Shown here one piece after another: positions 22,351-33,102 of a DNA stretch of 64,000 nucleotides (the stretch's first letter is position 1; each line of letters opens with the position of its first letter). The stretch spans positions 27,271,964 to 27,335,963 of the forward strand of contig OX638370.1 in the NCBI GenBank assembly GCA_951812925.1, read 5' to 3'. Under the pieces are notes generated by a model. That model worked only from the letters and a program-made list of their open reading frames with translations, was not told the origin of the DNA and ran no database searches. The translations under genes were made by a program, and so were the position numbers. Origin of the DNA: Calliopum simillimum. Taxonomy: Eukaryota > Arthropoda > Insecta > Diptera > Lauxaniidae.

Positions 22351-24780
22351 AAAATCAATTTTTTGTTAATATAACGCTCACGTTTACTTTTTCAAAAAAA
22401 TAGTGCTAGACAATAGAGTGCAGCACTTTTTCGAAATAATGGGAAAATTATAGGTTGCATCAAAGATTATCTTAGGAGCAGCCTTTATAACAAAGTTTGC
22501 ATACTTGGTTTTGGTCAAAACCCCCGAAAAAATGGCCCGCCCGGGGCTTGAATGAAGGTCTAAACGGCAAAAATCATTGTTTTTTCGCAGTTTTTTATTT
22601 TATCTCAAAAAGTACGAAACTATTGGTAGTAACTCATCCCAAATCTTTGAAAGGGATTAATTTCCTACATTTTTTGTTGCTTTCTCATTGCTCTGCAGTG
22701 AAGTTTGCCCTATGGAAGTCCCGGAAGAAGTTAAAATTTTTTCATTAAAAAAACGGTATTTTTCCTATAACTCAAGATACAAGAGACACACAAAAACTTT
22801 AGAGCTCAATAAATGTAGGATATCTGTTTTCCTATAGTTTTGGTTTGAAATTTTTATTCCAAAAGTAAACGGTTTCTCGCTAGAGGCCGAAATTTGTGAA
22901 AAATAATTGTATATCATGAAAAAGCGACCTTTTATTGTTTTGGTTTTAAAATATACCCAAAAATTTTGATTAGAAACTGATGGAAAAATTAAGAACTTCT
23001 AAACATGGTCTTTATAATGGAAATCGGATTGAAATTGCGCGAGATATGATAGTTTTCACATACTTGGTATTTTCTATAAAGTTATGATTTTGGGTATTTT
23101 TGTTTCACGGTATATTTTGCATCCACAACTTAAGATTTTTTTGTGTTTATTACCTTACATTAAAGGACAATAAACAGCGCAACTTTCAAGACCAAGAATA
23201 TCAAAATCGGTTTGTAGTTTCTTTGGAAATTTCAGCCTGAGAATTTGGATTTTTTAAAATTTTTATCAAATACGGCGTTTTTTGAGTATGAGCGATTGTA
23301 AATCCTAAATACCGTAAAAAATGTGTACTATTATTATATCCCAAAAACTGTATGAAATATATTTTGCTCCTGATAGTCATCTTTCCACAGCTAACAAATT
23401 GTGCCCTAGAGGCCGATTTTTGTGAAAAAAAAAATCAAATTTTTAGAAATTTTTATTTTGAAGCGACCTTTCGATGTTTTTGCTTGCAAATTTTCCCAAA
23501 ATTTTTGTAAAGAATTTAAGATAAGGTTAAAAGCTTTTAAAAATAGTCCTTAGAATAGAAATTGGTTGAAATTTACGCGAGATATGATAGTTTTTATATA
23601 CTCTGTGATACAAAAAAATAACCAAAAATCATATCTGCACAATATAAAAATACTCTTATACGAGTAGAGTAGAACGGGGCAATCTCGTGCACTTTGATCG
23701 AAAGATAATTTCATTGGTTACATTCATGGGTAACAACATTTGTGTAGCGAGAAATTGTGTTTGTGTAAGTGAATGTGCACGACATTACCCCAATGGTCGT
23801 TTTAAAGGTCAACTTCGATAACTCGGTGAAGCCCAACATTTTTTTTCGAAAACCAAATACTTTTTTTCTTTGGCAGGATATTTCGTTTCAGAAAACACTT
23901 ACCTGGTATATTTTTCCGCAAGGAAAATTATTTTTCTGACCTGATGAAAAAACACTTTTATCATCCCGAAAGCGTGCGTTTTTGAAAAAAAGGTTACTCT
24001 GTAGAGACGAACTGGTGAAAATTGCTAGTATTATATGCATTAGCTCAGTAGGTCAGCAGGTCCCTACCTTACGAACAGTTGATAAATCATTCAATTCTTT
24101 GGGCTAAAACAGCCAGTGCACGACATTACCCCCTGCACGACATTAATCCGTTCTACTCTATCTCTCTCTTAAAACTTTTATATCTTGCGTAAATTCCAAC
24201 CGATTTCTTTTTCAAACACCACGTTTGATAGCTTTTGACTTTTGCTAAATTGGCATTTTGAAAATTTTAGGAAAATTTGTAAGCAAAAACATCAAAAGGT
24301 CGCTTCAAAATAAAAATTTCTAAAAATTCGATTTATTTTTTCACAAAAATCGGCTTCTAGGGCACAAACTGTTCGCTGTGGAAAGATGACTATCAGGAGC
24401 AAAATATACTTCCTACAGTTTTTGGGACATAATAGTACACATTTTTAACGGTATTTAGGGTATACAGTCGCTCATACTCAAAAAAAGCCGTATTTGACAA
24501 AAATTTTAAAAAATTCAAATTCTCAGGCTGAAATTTCCAAGGAAACTACAAACCGATTTTGAAATTCTTGGTCTTGAAAGTTGCGCTTTTTATTGTTTTT
24601 TAACGACCCCTCTAAGTGACCGATTTCAGGCCATTTTGATTAACAATTTTTATAGCACCAATCGATGGGGAAAGGTTGAAAATACATTTTGAACATGACC
24701 AGAGGTGTCCCCGACCCCTCTAAGTGACCGATTTGAGCCTATTTGCGTACTTAATCTACAGGCCAGACATTAGACGCCAA
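22351..24780. repeat. Self-similar inverted-repeat block
   Basis: 23140-23605 is repeated in inverted form at 24170-24605 (for example 'TCAGCCTGAGAATTTGG' at 23233 against its complement at 24520). A diverged direct copy of part of it is at 22870-23070. The spacer holds a nested MITE (23667-24158). 24605-24740 repeats the phrase 'cgacccctctaagtgaccga' twice. Non-coding. It looks like a foldback-type or long-TIR element without a gene. Confidence 0.6.
23667..24158. mobile_element. MITE with GAGTAGAACGG ends
   Basis: 492 bp with ends GAGTAGAACGG and CCGTTCTACTC, flanked by TA on both sides. Inside both ends the 15-mer GCACGACATTACCCC (or close variants) is iterated: 23776, 24117, 24135 and inverted at 23680. 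It lies in the loop of the 22.4-24.8 kb inverted-repeat block. No ORF. Confidence 0.65.
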
Positions 24781-24919
24781 CTGTCGTATGAACGTTTTTT
24801 ACGGCTTTTCCTTATACATACTCACATATGTATGTGCATAATGTTTTTCTACCTATGATCACTTGCAAATTCAGATTTTACCGATCTTGCATGCGAATGT
24901 TGAATTATTTAATTTAGGA

Positions 24920-25115
24920 ATTTTTTTTCGTAAAACTTTCAAAAATATAATTAAAATTACTGCAAATATACCAACGATGTTTATTTTAAACTTACAACTT
25001 TAAAAGCAAAAATTTAAATATCAACAATTTGAAACGAAAAGCAAAGTAACAAAACTTGAGCGCAAAATAATTAGCATAAATTAAAAAATATAAAAACACA
25101 AAAACTTAATAAAAA
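24920..25115. repeat. Tandem duplication edge, copy 2 (left part)
   Basis: Counterpart of 7385-7600. Interrupted at about 25120 by the Penelope-like element; the match resumes at 27365. Confidence 0.75.
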
Positions 25116-25191
25116 TTAGAATTAATTTAGTGAAAAATGCTGAGCTACAGCCGTACGAATAAAACAAAAGAAATGTTTTTATGTATTTTTA

Positions 25192-25228
25192 TTTTCAATA
25201 TTTCGGCTTAATTTTTAAGCCATCATTC
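25192..25228 (-). ncRNA. Hammerhead-like core in Penelope end (decayed)
   Basis: On the minus strand: TGAATGAT, a hairpin GGCTT / loop / AAGCC, then GAAA. Same as the better copy at 27235-27263. The first core box has lost CTGATGA, so it is not expected to cleave. Confidence 0.3.
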
Positions 25229-26379
25229 ATAGAAATACTGAAGTTTTGCATATGTGAAAATAATTATTTTAAATATAACGACGTAATTTATAGTCAACTA
25301 AAAGGCATGCCAATGGGATCCCCAATTTCTCCAGTAATAGCAGACATCGTGATGGAAGAAATATTGAATAATTTCCTGGAAAAAGCAGTGCAAGACCAAG
25401 ATGTCTCACAAAATATGTTGACGATATTTTTGCTATCGTAAAAGCAGACATGATCGAAGACACACTGAAAACACTTAATACATGCCATAAAAACATTAAA
25501 TTTACAAAGGAAGAAGAAGACAATGGAACATTACCATATCTAGATGCGCTAGTAATGAGAAAAAACAACGTTATAAAAATTGATTGGTATCAAAAATCTA
25601 CTGCGTCAGGTAGATTGATAAACTTCTACTCGAAACACTCAAAGAAAACCACAATTAACACTGCGAAAAATTTCATCAATAGGGTTTTAAATATAAGTGA
25701 TGTAATTTTTCACAAAAATAATAAAAAACGAGTAAGAGACATACTCACTTGGAACGATTTTCCACAAAAAACAATAAGCCTATTAATTAAAGAAGCCACC
25801 AACAAACAGAAAACTGCAACAGCAAAAAATACGGAACCTAAAATCTACAAAAGTGTTACATATGTACAGGGTTTTACCGAAAAATTAAATAAAACAGACA
25901 TTTATGGCAAAAACAAATATTGTCTTGCAACAAAATCATATAATACACTTAAGAGTATTTACACAAACACAAAGAGTAAGATACATGACATGGACATCTC
26001 TAATCTGGTGTACCAAATACCATGTAATGGAGACGGAACCAACGTATGCGGACAAGTATATGTTGGCACAACAAAATCAAAATTAAAAGCAAGAATATCT
26101 TCACACAAGTCAGACTTAAAATCAAAAACTGAGAACAAAACCGCGCTTACACAACATTGCATAAAAGAGAAACATACACCTGACTTCGAAAACACAAAAA
26201 TTTTACAACAAGAACAAAATTACATGAGACGATACACAATAGAAATGCTACACATTATCAATACACCGACAAACAACCCAACAGAAAATTTCGATGCGCA
26301 TCCCCAAGATGCAATAGCGATGCGCTTCCTTCTCGCATCCAAAGAGATGATTTGTATGCGCATATTTTCTGCGCTATAG
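25223..26379 (+). pseudogene. Penelope RT (partial) plus GIY-YIG endonuclease
   Basis: First frame 25223-25405: FIEILKFCICENN then the RT box GMPMGSPISPVIADI. A frameshift near 25405 moves the reading to the frame of 25411-26379, where the catalytic YVDD box sits at 25414-25425, followed by the thumb. The endonuclease occupies about 26000-26270: YQIPC...CGQVYVGTT (the GIY-YIG core), KARISSHKSDLK with its arginine, and ENTKILQQEQNYMRRYTIEM with the glutamate. The last residues run into the minisatellite. Frameshifted and 5' truncated, so inactive. The RT/GIY-YIG pairing identifies the class firmly. Confidence 0.85.
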
Positions 26380-26384
26380 TTAGC

Positions 26385-26545
26385 GAGAGCGAAGCGCATC
26401 CAAAGAGCATTTCTGAATGCGAGAGCGATGCGCATCCAAAGAGCATTTCTGGTAGTGAGAGCGATGCGCATCCAAAGAGCATTTCTGGATGCGAGAGCGA
26501 TGCGCATCCAAAGAGCATTTCTGGTAGCGAGAACGATGCGCTTTC
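26385..26545 (+). repeat. 36-bp coding-frame minisatellite, array 1
   Basis: Four 36-bp units and part of a fifth; each contains GCGCATCCAAAGAGCATTTC and GAGAGCGATGC. Because 36 is a multiple of three and no stop occurs, five overlapping frames stay open (a 12-residue repeat such as ESDAHPKSISGS on plus and MLFGCASLS on minus). The frames follow from periodicity and do not show a gene. Confidence 0.85.
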
Positions 26546-26597
26546 GGTCACGTATTAACGTACAAAACAAAATAAATCAATAAGTCGTCTTCGTAAG

Positions 26598-26815
26598 AGC
26601 GCGACGATAGAGCAGTGGTCTAGCGACTGGCACTGCGATTGATAGTTGTAGCAACCGTGAGGTCCTCGGTTCAACTCCGGCCCAGACCTAACACAATAGT
26701 TTTCAACTTGCAATTTTTCAATTAGAATTAATTTAGTAAAATAAAAATAATTATAATTACATCAAAAAAAAAAATAATAGTCTGATGTGTCTTTGTTGAC
26801 GAAAGACGTAAAATT
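26598..26815 (+). mobile_element. tRNA-headed SINE with decayed hammerhead
   Basis: Head with A-box-like GAGCAGTGGTCTAGCGACTGG (26609 onward, about 20 bp) and B-box GGTTCAACTCC (26668-26678), ending GCCCAGACC. The tail, 'acttgcaatttttcaatta' then AATTTAGTAAAATAAA, is the same as in the SINE at 49881-50097. At 26782-26812 the hammerhead is recognisable but damaged: CTGATGT for CTGATGA, stem GTCTTT/AAAGAC kept, GTAAA for GAAA. It sits between two arrays of the 36-bp minisatellite, so it apparently inserted into that array. Confidence 0.65.
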
Positions 26816-26840
26816 TCAATTAAAAATTAAAATTAAGACC

Positions 26841-26905
26841 ATTTCTGAATGCGAGAGCGATGCGCATCCAAAGAGCATTTCTGGTAGCGAGAGCGAAGCG
26901 CTTCG
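26841..26905 (+). repeat. 36-bp minisatellite, array 2
   Basis: One complete 36-bp unit (26853-26888) with partial units on both sides, the same sequence as at 26385-26545. Continues into diverged GAGAGCGAAGCGCTTCG-like DNA to about 27010. Confidence 0.8.
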
Positions 26906-27234
26906 TTCCAATGACATGCCAATGTTAATTTCAGCGCTTTTGGCAACGAGAGAAATGCGCTTCACTGCTGCTTTAGAGCGCTTCAGAAGCGCTATTGATG
27001 CGCTCCATTTCCCATTGGGAAACGACTTAACTTCAAGACAGACACCGACGGTTGCGCGCATATTTATAAACTTCTTGTTAGACATAAAATCAGTCGATAG
27101 CTAGACAACGGACGAAAGACATTGCTTGCACGACAAGAGTTATGAAAAATTGTTAAAAGTATGTAAAATTATTATTTGTTTTTTATATTGTTAAGAATAT
27201 TATAAAGTTATCTGTTTTTCTTCGTAGATTTTTC

Positions 27235-27263
27235 CTGATGTTGGCTTAAAAATTAAGCCGAAA
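27235..27263 (+). ncRNA. Hammerhead-like core in Penelope 3' end
   Basis: CTGATG, then TT, a GGCTT/AAGCC stem with a 7-nt loop, then GAAA (27260-27263). This is the order of a hammerhead core (box 1, stem II, box 2), with one base changed or inserted after CTGATG. Hammerhead motifs are known in Penelope-like elements. Stems I and III are not convincing, so it is probably inactive. Confidence 0.4.
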
Positions 27264-27364
27264 TATTGAAAATAAAAATACATAAAAACATTTCTTTTGT
27301 TTTTATTCGTACGGCTGTAGCTCAGCATTTTTCACTAAATGTAACATAAAGAAGCCGATTACAA

Positions 27365-27669
27365 CAATACAATTAGAATTAATAAAAAAAAATTCAAAAA
27401 AAAAACAAATAAAATTAAAAAAAAAAGAGAGAACTATAAAAATAATCAACCAAAATCGTGGAAATTATAAATAAAATGGAGCAATTGTTAGCGTACTATT
27501 GGAGGAAATGTTGTTATCGAAGAAAGTTATATGCAGCTCACATTCATATTATTGGGGCATGATCTTTTGAGAATTGATATATATTATTGGTGAAAATAAC
27601 ATTCAACATTCAAATAATCTTTTACTATTATTAAAAGTTAGTTAATAAAGTAATATTAGTTATAATTAG

Positions 27670-27701
<32 letters not shown>

Positions 27702-27775
27702 TAATAAAATAAACCAATAAAATAAAATAAAGAAATTAATTAAAAAGAAAATATTCTTTTTTTATTACCAACTCT
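27365..27775. repeat. Tandem duplication edge, copy 2 (right part)
   Basis: Counterpart of 7640-8035, including 'ggagcaattgttag', 'ggggcatgatcttttga' and the final TAT-rich run. Non-coding. Confidence 0.8.
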
Positions 27776-28185
27776 TGTGCTATAGATTTTAAATATTTTC
27801 ACGCCAATCATCAGATGATACTTAGTGACGAAAAAAAAAAAAAACTATAAAATCTTAAAATTTTGTTTTGCTTTACGTGTAGTTACACAGTGGGCTCAAA
27901 GTTGGAAAGTAGCAAAAATTCTGTATGGAAGTTTTTATATTAGAAAGTTCTGGATAAACGCTCTAGTTAATTTGTTTTAAGCCGGATGTACTAATGTAGA
28001 ATATCGTTAGAAAGTATATTGTTTCTACTTTGTTAAAAATAACCTATTTGGTTTCTGCAGATTGTAAGTGAATTAAAGTGATTTTTCAAATATTAAAAAA
28101 AAATTGGTAAAAATGGAAAAATTGCAAACTTTGACATTAAAAAAAAGAAAAAAATACATTTTCTGATTTCATTATTTTCCAATAT
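27776..28185. repeat. Dispersed repeat, copy of the Transib-like element interior
   Basis: Matches 37797-38190 ('ttttcacgccaatcrtcag', 'aagtatattgtttctacttt', 'gcaaactttgacattaaaa'). A CACAGTGGGC string at 27890 corresponds to an internal CACAGTGAGC at 37903. Ends not seen. Confidence 0.55.
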
Positions 28186-28259
28186 ACGTAGGGCCTAACA
28201 AAAGTTTGCTTAGTTGAATTGAAAAAACTTTTAAATTTATAACTTTTCTTCATCTATTT

Positions 28260-29870
28260 GTAACGTAATCGCCATTTATTTTGATACATTTTTGAAGTCG
28301 ATAAATCCATCTTGAAAAACAGCCATCAAAATCGGCTTTTTTGCAATTTCATCATTAACCGCATTAATTATCTCCTCATTGCTGTTGAAAACTCTCCCTC
28401 TCAAATTTGTTTTATTTTTGGAAACAACCAGAAGTCACAAGGCGCTAGATCTGGGGAATAAGGTGCGGGACGAATTTCTTCAATGCCTGAAAGCGCAATA
28501 AATTCGGTCGTTTTTTCAGCAGTGTGCGCTGGCGCATTATCGAGATGTAGAAAGTAGCGGCGTAGCTCCTTTTTTTTGGCATTTCCCAATAAATTTTGAA
28601 AGACTTCTGGTAAACAGGTTTCAGTATACCACTTCGCATTAACCGTTTGACCTTTTTCCAAAAAAAAATAGCAGCTACAACTTTCTCTCTGGTGAAGTAA
28701 ACTGACATCATTACTTTTGTTGCTGACTTTTTATACCCTACACCCAGGGTATATTCACTTTGTCCTTCCGTTTGTAACGCAGAGAAGGAGGCGTGGCAGG
28801 TATAGAAAAGTATATATATTCTTGATCACCGTCACCTCCTGAGTCGATATAGCCATGTCCGTCTGTCTGTCTGGCTGGCTGGCTGTGTGTTGAAATACAC
28901 TTTTTGGGAAAACTGAGAATGATAATTCAATAAAATTTGGTACACTATCTCCGTCGTCAAAGTTAGCTCGGAAGATTGAAAATGAGCAAAATCGGTCAAC
29001 AGACACGCCTACCGCCCATACAAAAATTATATTCAAAATGCAATTTTAGGAGTATTTTTTACGACAATGCAACCACAATACACACAAATACTACGAATTG
29101 TAAGCGCAAGCTCTGATAAAAAACTGAGTGAATTCGGACAAGAGGGCGTGGCACCTCCCATATAAGCAAAAGCTTCAAAACGCTATACTGAAAGCGTTTT
29201 ATGAGATATTCAAACCAAATTTGACTCAGACACTAAGAATTATAAATGAAAGCTCTCAGCAAAAATTGGGTGAAATCAGACAAGGGGGCGTGGCACCTCC
29301 CATACAAACAAAAGATTCAAAATGCTATACTGATAGAGTTTTTTGAGATAATCTAACTAAATTTCACTCTGACACTAAAAACTATAAATGCAAGCTCTGA
29401 ACAAAAACTGGGTGTACTCGGACAAGAGGGAGTGGCACCTCCGATATAAGCAAACTTTCCAAAATACTGCAGTGTAGGGTATTTATTTTTTGGCCAGGCC
29501 AAAATTTACACCCTTACTAGTTTTTGCTTTACTTTAACAGGTGGACTTGCATTTTCAGGGCTTCATACCATGGATTAATGTTTGGTTTCAGGGTCGTACT
29601 TCTAAAACCATGCTTCATCACATGTTACTATTTTCTTGAAAGTGTTTCCGTTTTTGAATTTTTTAAGAAAATACTTAGCAAAACGCACACGTGCCTCTTT
29701 TGGAGCATCACTTAAAATTTTAGGAACCCATTGAGCAGATTTCTTCGTGTATCCAAGATCATTTTTTAATATTTGCGATACAGCCATGGCATTCAAGCCC
29801 AGTTTCTCAGCACTGATTTTCTGGGTCAATCTTGGATCTTCGTCAATTTTAGAAAAAAAAGTTCCACTTA
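28260..29870 (-). pseudogene. mariner (DD34D) transposase, split by an insertion
   Basis: The upstream piece (29870-29521) has a helix-turn-helix segment MTQKISAEKLGLNAMAV and the first catalytic aspartate in IVTCDEAWF. The downstream piece (28730-28260) has the second aspartate in LHLDNAPAHTA and the third in PYSPDLAPCDFW, with exactly 34 residues between them, the mariner DD34D spacing. The tail reads on through a frameshift near 28410. Between the pieces lies the element at 28731-29520. Further stops and a frameshift near 29600 make it inactive. The N-terminal ~80 residues and the 5' end are missing or unrecognisable. Confidence 0.85.
28731..29520 (+). mobile_element. Helentron/DINE-1-like element inside mariner
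   Basis: Inserted between T residues of the mariner coding sequence ('gctgacttttt' before, 'tttttgctttac' after). It begins ATACCCTACACCC, and a complementary GTAGGGTAT lies near the 3' end (29474), like the subterminal inverted repeats of DINE-1/Helentron elements. It has three internal ~141-bp tandem repeats (starts near 29115, 29259, 29399). The 3' end has a perfect hairpin TTTGGCC/GGCCAAA (29489-29503) about 11 bp before a terminal CTAG. Other copies: 1-396 (3' part) and 36167-36370 (5' part). No helicase gene. Confidence 0.6.
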
Positions 29871-30109
29871 GTTACAGCAATTTTTTGGCATGATTTGATA
29901 GATTGAAGTATTGTTTAATTTGCAGCCCCCATTCTTGCTCTAAAATTACACTTAATAATACATGCCTGCTTCAGTAAAAAAAAAATTTTTTTGAAAATAA
30001 TTTTTTTTTTTTTAATAAAAATTAATTGGTGTAATTGAGAAAAAAGACTTATCTTATGTCGAATCTGAGTCAATGCCCTCGGTTTCACTCTCTTCATCAT
30101 TTTTATTCC

Positions 30110-30352
30110 AGGTACATTAAGCTAGCAGAGCCAAAATGGCAGAACTGGAAAAAAAATGCCATAATTATATGCAAATTATAGGTTAATTTGGGCCCAAACG
30201 CCGAATTAAACTTAACCTAGCAGAATCTTTTTTTTTTTTAAATGGAAAGCTTTTTATTCGGCGAGTGGGCCCGAAATTAGCCTATATTTGTGGCATTTTT
30301 TTTTTTTTTTTTTTCAGTTCTGCCATTTTCGCTCTGCTAGCTTAATGGACCT
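30110..30352. mobile_element. Near-perfect palindromic MITE
   Basis: 243 bp. The arms AGGTACATTAAGCTAGCAGA / complement of AGGTCCATTAAGCTAGCAGA run inward for about 90 bp, including ATGGCAGAACTG and GGGCCC. Flanked by TTTTATTCC and TTTTATTGC, an 8/9 match that could be a 9-bp target duplication (Mutator-like) or an 8-bp one (hAT-like). No ORF. Confidence 0.7.
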
Positions 30353-30744
30353 TTTTATTGCCTAAATCGAGGATTGGACTTTTCAAAAGATTTACAACAT
30401 TTTGAGAAAGGCTGGATCGGTTTTTTTCTGAACTAGGAGATTATCGGATCCGAGGATATCAACATCATATGAAATATATCTTTATTTGTTTTTTCTCTTG
30501 ATATTTTCCTTAATCGTTCTTTTCTGTTATTTCTGAAATCTTTATTTCGGGCTTCTTGAGTAGATATAATTGGTATGAATCACTCTTTAAAGGTATGCAG
30601 TTTTTGCAATACGGCAAAGAGCCCTCGGCATGATGAAGCAGTGGTAGACGTATTAATTTTTGGACTAAGGTGATTCCCTTTGAAAATGCTCTTCTATTAA
30701 ATTTAAAAAACTTCTGAATAAAAGTGTTTAAGTTTTGATATTAG
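30353..30744. other. No recognisable feature
   Basis: Unique-looking AT-rich DNA. No ORF, inverted repeat or RNA motif seen. Confidence 0.4.
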
Positions 30745-31170
30745 GTTACATGGGAGGTGAACTTGGGTTTTGGCCATGCTAATTTTTTGCAATCATAATA
30801 AATTAGTTATATACTATTATTTTACTAAATTAAAACAATTTCTGATGGAAAATCTAAGAATTATGATAAAAATCCATTTTAGGTCATATGGGAGATGGGT
30901 GTTTTTAATCTTTGAGCACTCCTATTTTTTGCGGATATCATTTATGAGTTGTATCATCTAGTTTTACTAAATTTAAACAATTTCTGATGGAAAATCTAAG
31001 AATTATGATAAAAATCCATTTTAGGTCATATTGGAGGTGGGTGTTTTTAATCTTTGACCACGCCTATCATTTATGAGTCGTATACTCTCATTTTACTAAG
31101 TTTAAACAATTTCTGAATAAAAATGGTAGAATTATGGTCAAAATTAATTTTATGTCACATGGTAGGTGGG
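30745..31170. repeat. Tandem ~125-bp repeats
   Basis: Three to four head-to-tail units carrying 'aacaatttctgatggaaa', 'ttttaggtcatatggga' and 'gtgtttttaatctttga' (near 30830, 30975, 31100). The last unit runs into the GGCGTGTTCG-type dispersed repeat. Confidence 0.65.
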
Positions 31171-33102
31171 CGTGTTCGTTGGTGAATTTTGTGCAAATTT
31201 ACAAATATAGCTAAGAATTATTAAAGAACCATGCCTGCCTAGTTTGAAAACTCTATGGCTATTATTTGTACTTTTGGCCGGGATTTTTGGATGTTGCCGC
31301 ACTGTGCCTCGCCCCAACTTTGTATGGGAGGTAGGCGTGTCCGTCGGCGGATTTTGTTCATATTCACAGATTTTTATTACATTAATGTAAAAAACATCTG
31401 TACCAAATTTCAATAGCCTAGCTCTTTTATTACTATATATGACCGTCCTTCCATACGTATATTATCCCAATGGAATTAAAATACGTACCAAACTTCATAT
31501 ATGTATGTGCGTTAAATAGCTTCAGAGACATACATTTTTTAAGAGCGTGGCAGGCCCTAATTTTCCCTAGAACAATATCTTTAAAAATTGTTGTTTTTGA
31601 CACAAATTTTTTGGCACTAAAATTTCGTAAAAAGTCTTAAACGCGAAGAAAACAAGAAAAAAATGTTTTTTAATTTTTGTTTCCGTAATCCAAGGGAGGA
31701 CCCTTGGTTAGAAAAGAAATTTTTCAACTAAAATGTCGTAAAAAGTAATGAAACGTTTAGAAAACACGAAAAAAAGATATCAAATTTTTTTTTAAAAATT
31801 TTTGGCAAGTCCTTGGGTGAAAAAAAAAACCGAAAAAAAATTATGCAGAAATTCGCGCTGTACTCGAAAACTTATGTGTATAAATTTTCACGGTGATAGG
31901 TCCGGCCCTTTGTAAGGAACATACAGACAAACGTTCGCTTTTATATAAGGTGTATCGCAAAAGTTGAAAAGGCTTCTGGGAGGTGAGAGAGAAGGCCTAA
32001 ACTAACAAAAAATTGCACTTGAAAGTGGGTTTAAAATGTACCCCTGAGGAGTTATTTGATTAAAACTTATTTTCTGACTTGTTTCAGAAAAAAAAATTTC
32101 TTGGGCCACCCTAACGTTTTACAGAATACTCTGTTATCGAAAACTTTTAGCTAACTGTATGAGCTTTATAGTAATGCATTTAGCTTATAGGGTTTAAAGA
32201 GATTTCGCAAAGTGCTGGACCTTTAAAGATGATATTTTAAAATTTTTTATCTAATTTATAACTTTAGCGGCCATTTTAGTATCGATAGAAAACCGCAAAA
32301 TGTAAGATTCTTGGGACTATTCCGAAAAACTTTGGTTTTGAAAAAGGAATAAGTCCATAAAGGAGCAAAAGTAATGTCATACCTATTTTGTGCCATAATA
32401 ATGGGTTATATGACCGATATCATTTTTTCAACTTTAAGCTATTAATACCACGTCATAAAGAAAACTTTTCGTGAAAACAACGCACAATTTTATTGGTTTC
32501 TAATTAAATGTCAGCCAATTCATTTTATGAAATTACTTTTGTCATTTAATTGAATTGCTTCAATTACTCCGTTGGTTTGCAAATTTCCAAAGATGAAACT
32601 ATGAAAAGTTGTTCAGAATAGTCCCAGGAATCTTTAATTTTCCGTTGTTCTACCGATTCCCGCACAACTTGGATATAAATTTTGAGTGACGCTCTGCACA
32701 AAACAGCTGCTATAACTTTTAAACGTATGTTGTAGCATTTTCAAGGTATCTTTTAAAAACCAGTTTTTTAAAACGTCAATGGTTCTAGATAAATGTCTCC
32801 ATTTTTGGTCATATGAATTCTGACTATGGGAAGTTCCCAGAAACTAAAGTAATTCAGAAGAAAAGATCGAATTTCATTGCAAGTTACTTCAGCGGAACGT
32901 TTGAATAGTGAGGATTTAGGAATAAAAAATAAAACTAAACAAAAACGTCACATTCCAAGACTCAAAAACTCAATTTTAAAAATCTGACAATGAATTTCGT
33001 TTTTTATATCAACTTTGTTTCATAAAAAAAAAAACAACTTTGCCATTTTGAGCTTAAAATCGTTTTATTCACAACTAAATTTAACACTTCCGGTTACATT
33101 GA
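31171..33102. repeat. Dispersed repeats and duplicated 3' flank of IR locus 2
   Basis: 31300-31560 is a copy of the GGCGTGTCCGTCGGCGG repeat (also 12640, 38280). 31960-32090 matches 11790-11910. 32280-33102 is the counterpart of 13010-14244 downstream of the last exon of locus 2. The repeat-borne ORF 31413-31150 recurs at 12780 and 38404 and is not a gene. Confidence 0.6.

Larger units (their letters stand above)
25120..27350 (+). mobile_element. Penelope-like retroelement, 5' truncated
   Basis: The outer ends are inverted copies of one ~90-100 bp sequence: 25130-25222 ('GCTGAGCTACAGCCGTACG' and on to GGCTTAATTTTTAAGCC) and its complement at 27238-27340. Such inverted end pieces are common in Penelope insertions. 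Between them lie the second half of an RT and a GIY-YIG endonuclease (25223-26379), a 36-bp minisatellite and a tRNA-headed SINE. The RT fingers and upstream leader are missing. The element splits the duplicated segment whose other copy (7600-7640) is uninterrupted. Confidence 0.8.

Noticed and set aside
23667..24158. Regulatory cluster with repeated GCACGACATTACCCC as a host enhancer
   Set aside because: The motifs lie within a TA-flanked element with inverted ends, so a transposon explanation is simpler.
26385..26545. CRISPR-like array
   Set aside because: Units are head-to-tail without spacers, and the window is from an insect.
26220..26570. Repeat protein on the minus strand (MLFGCASLS units)
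   Set aside because: Antisense reading of a stop-free 36-bp minisatellite.
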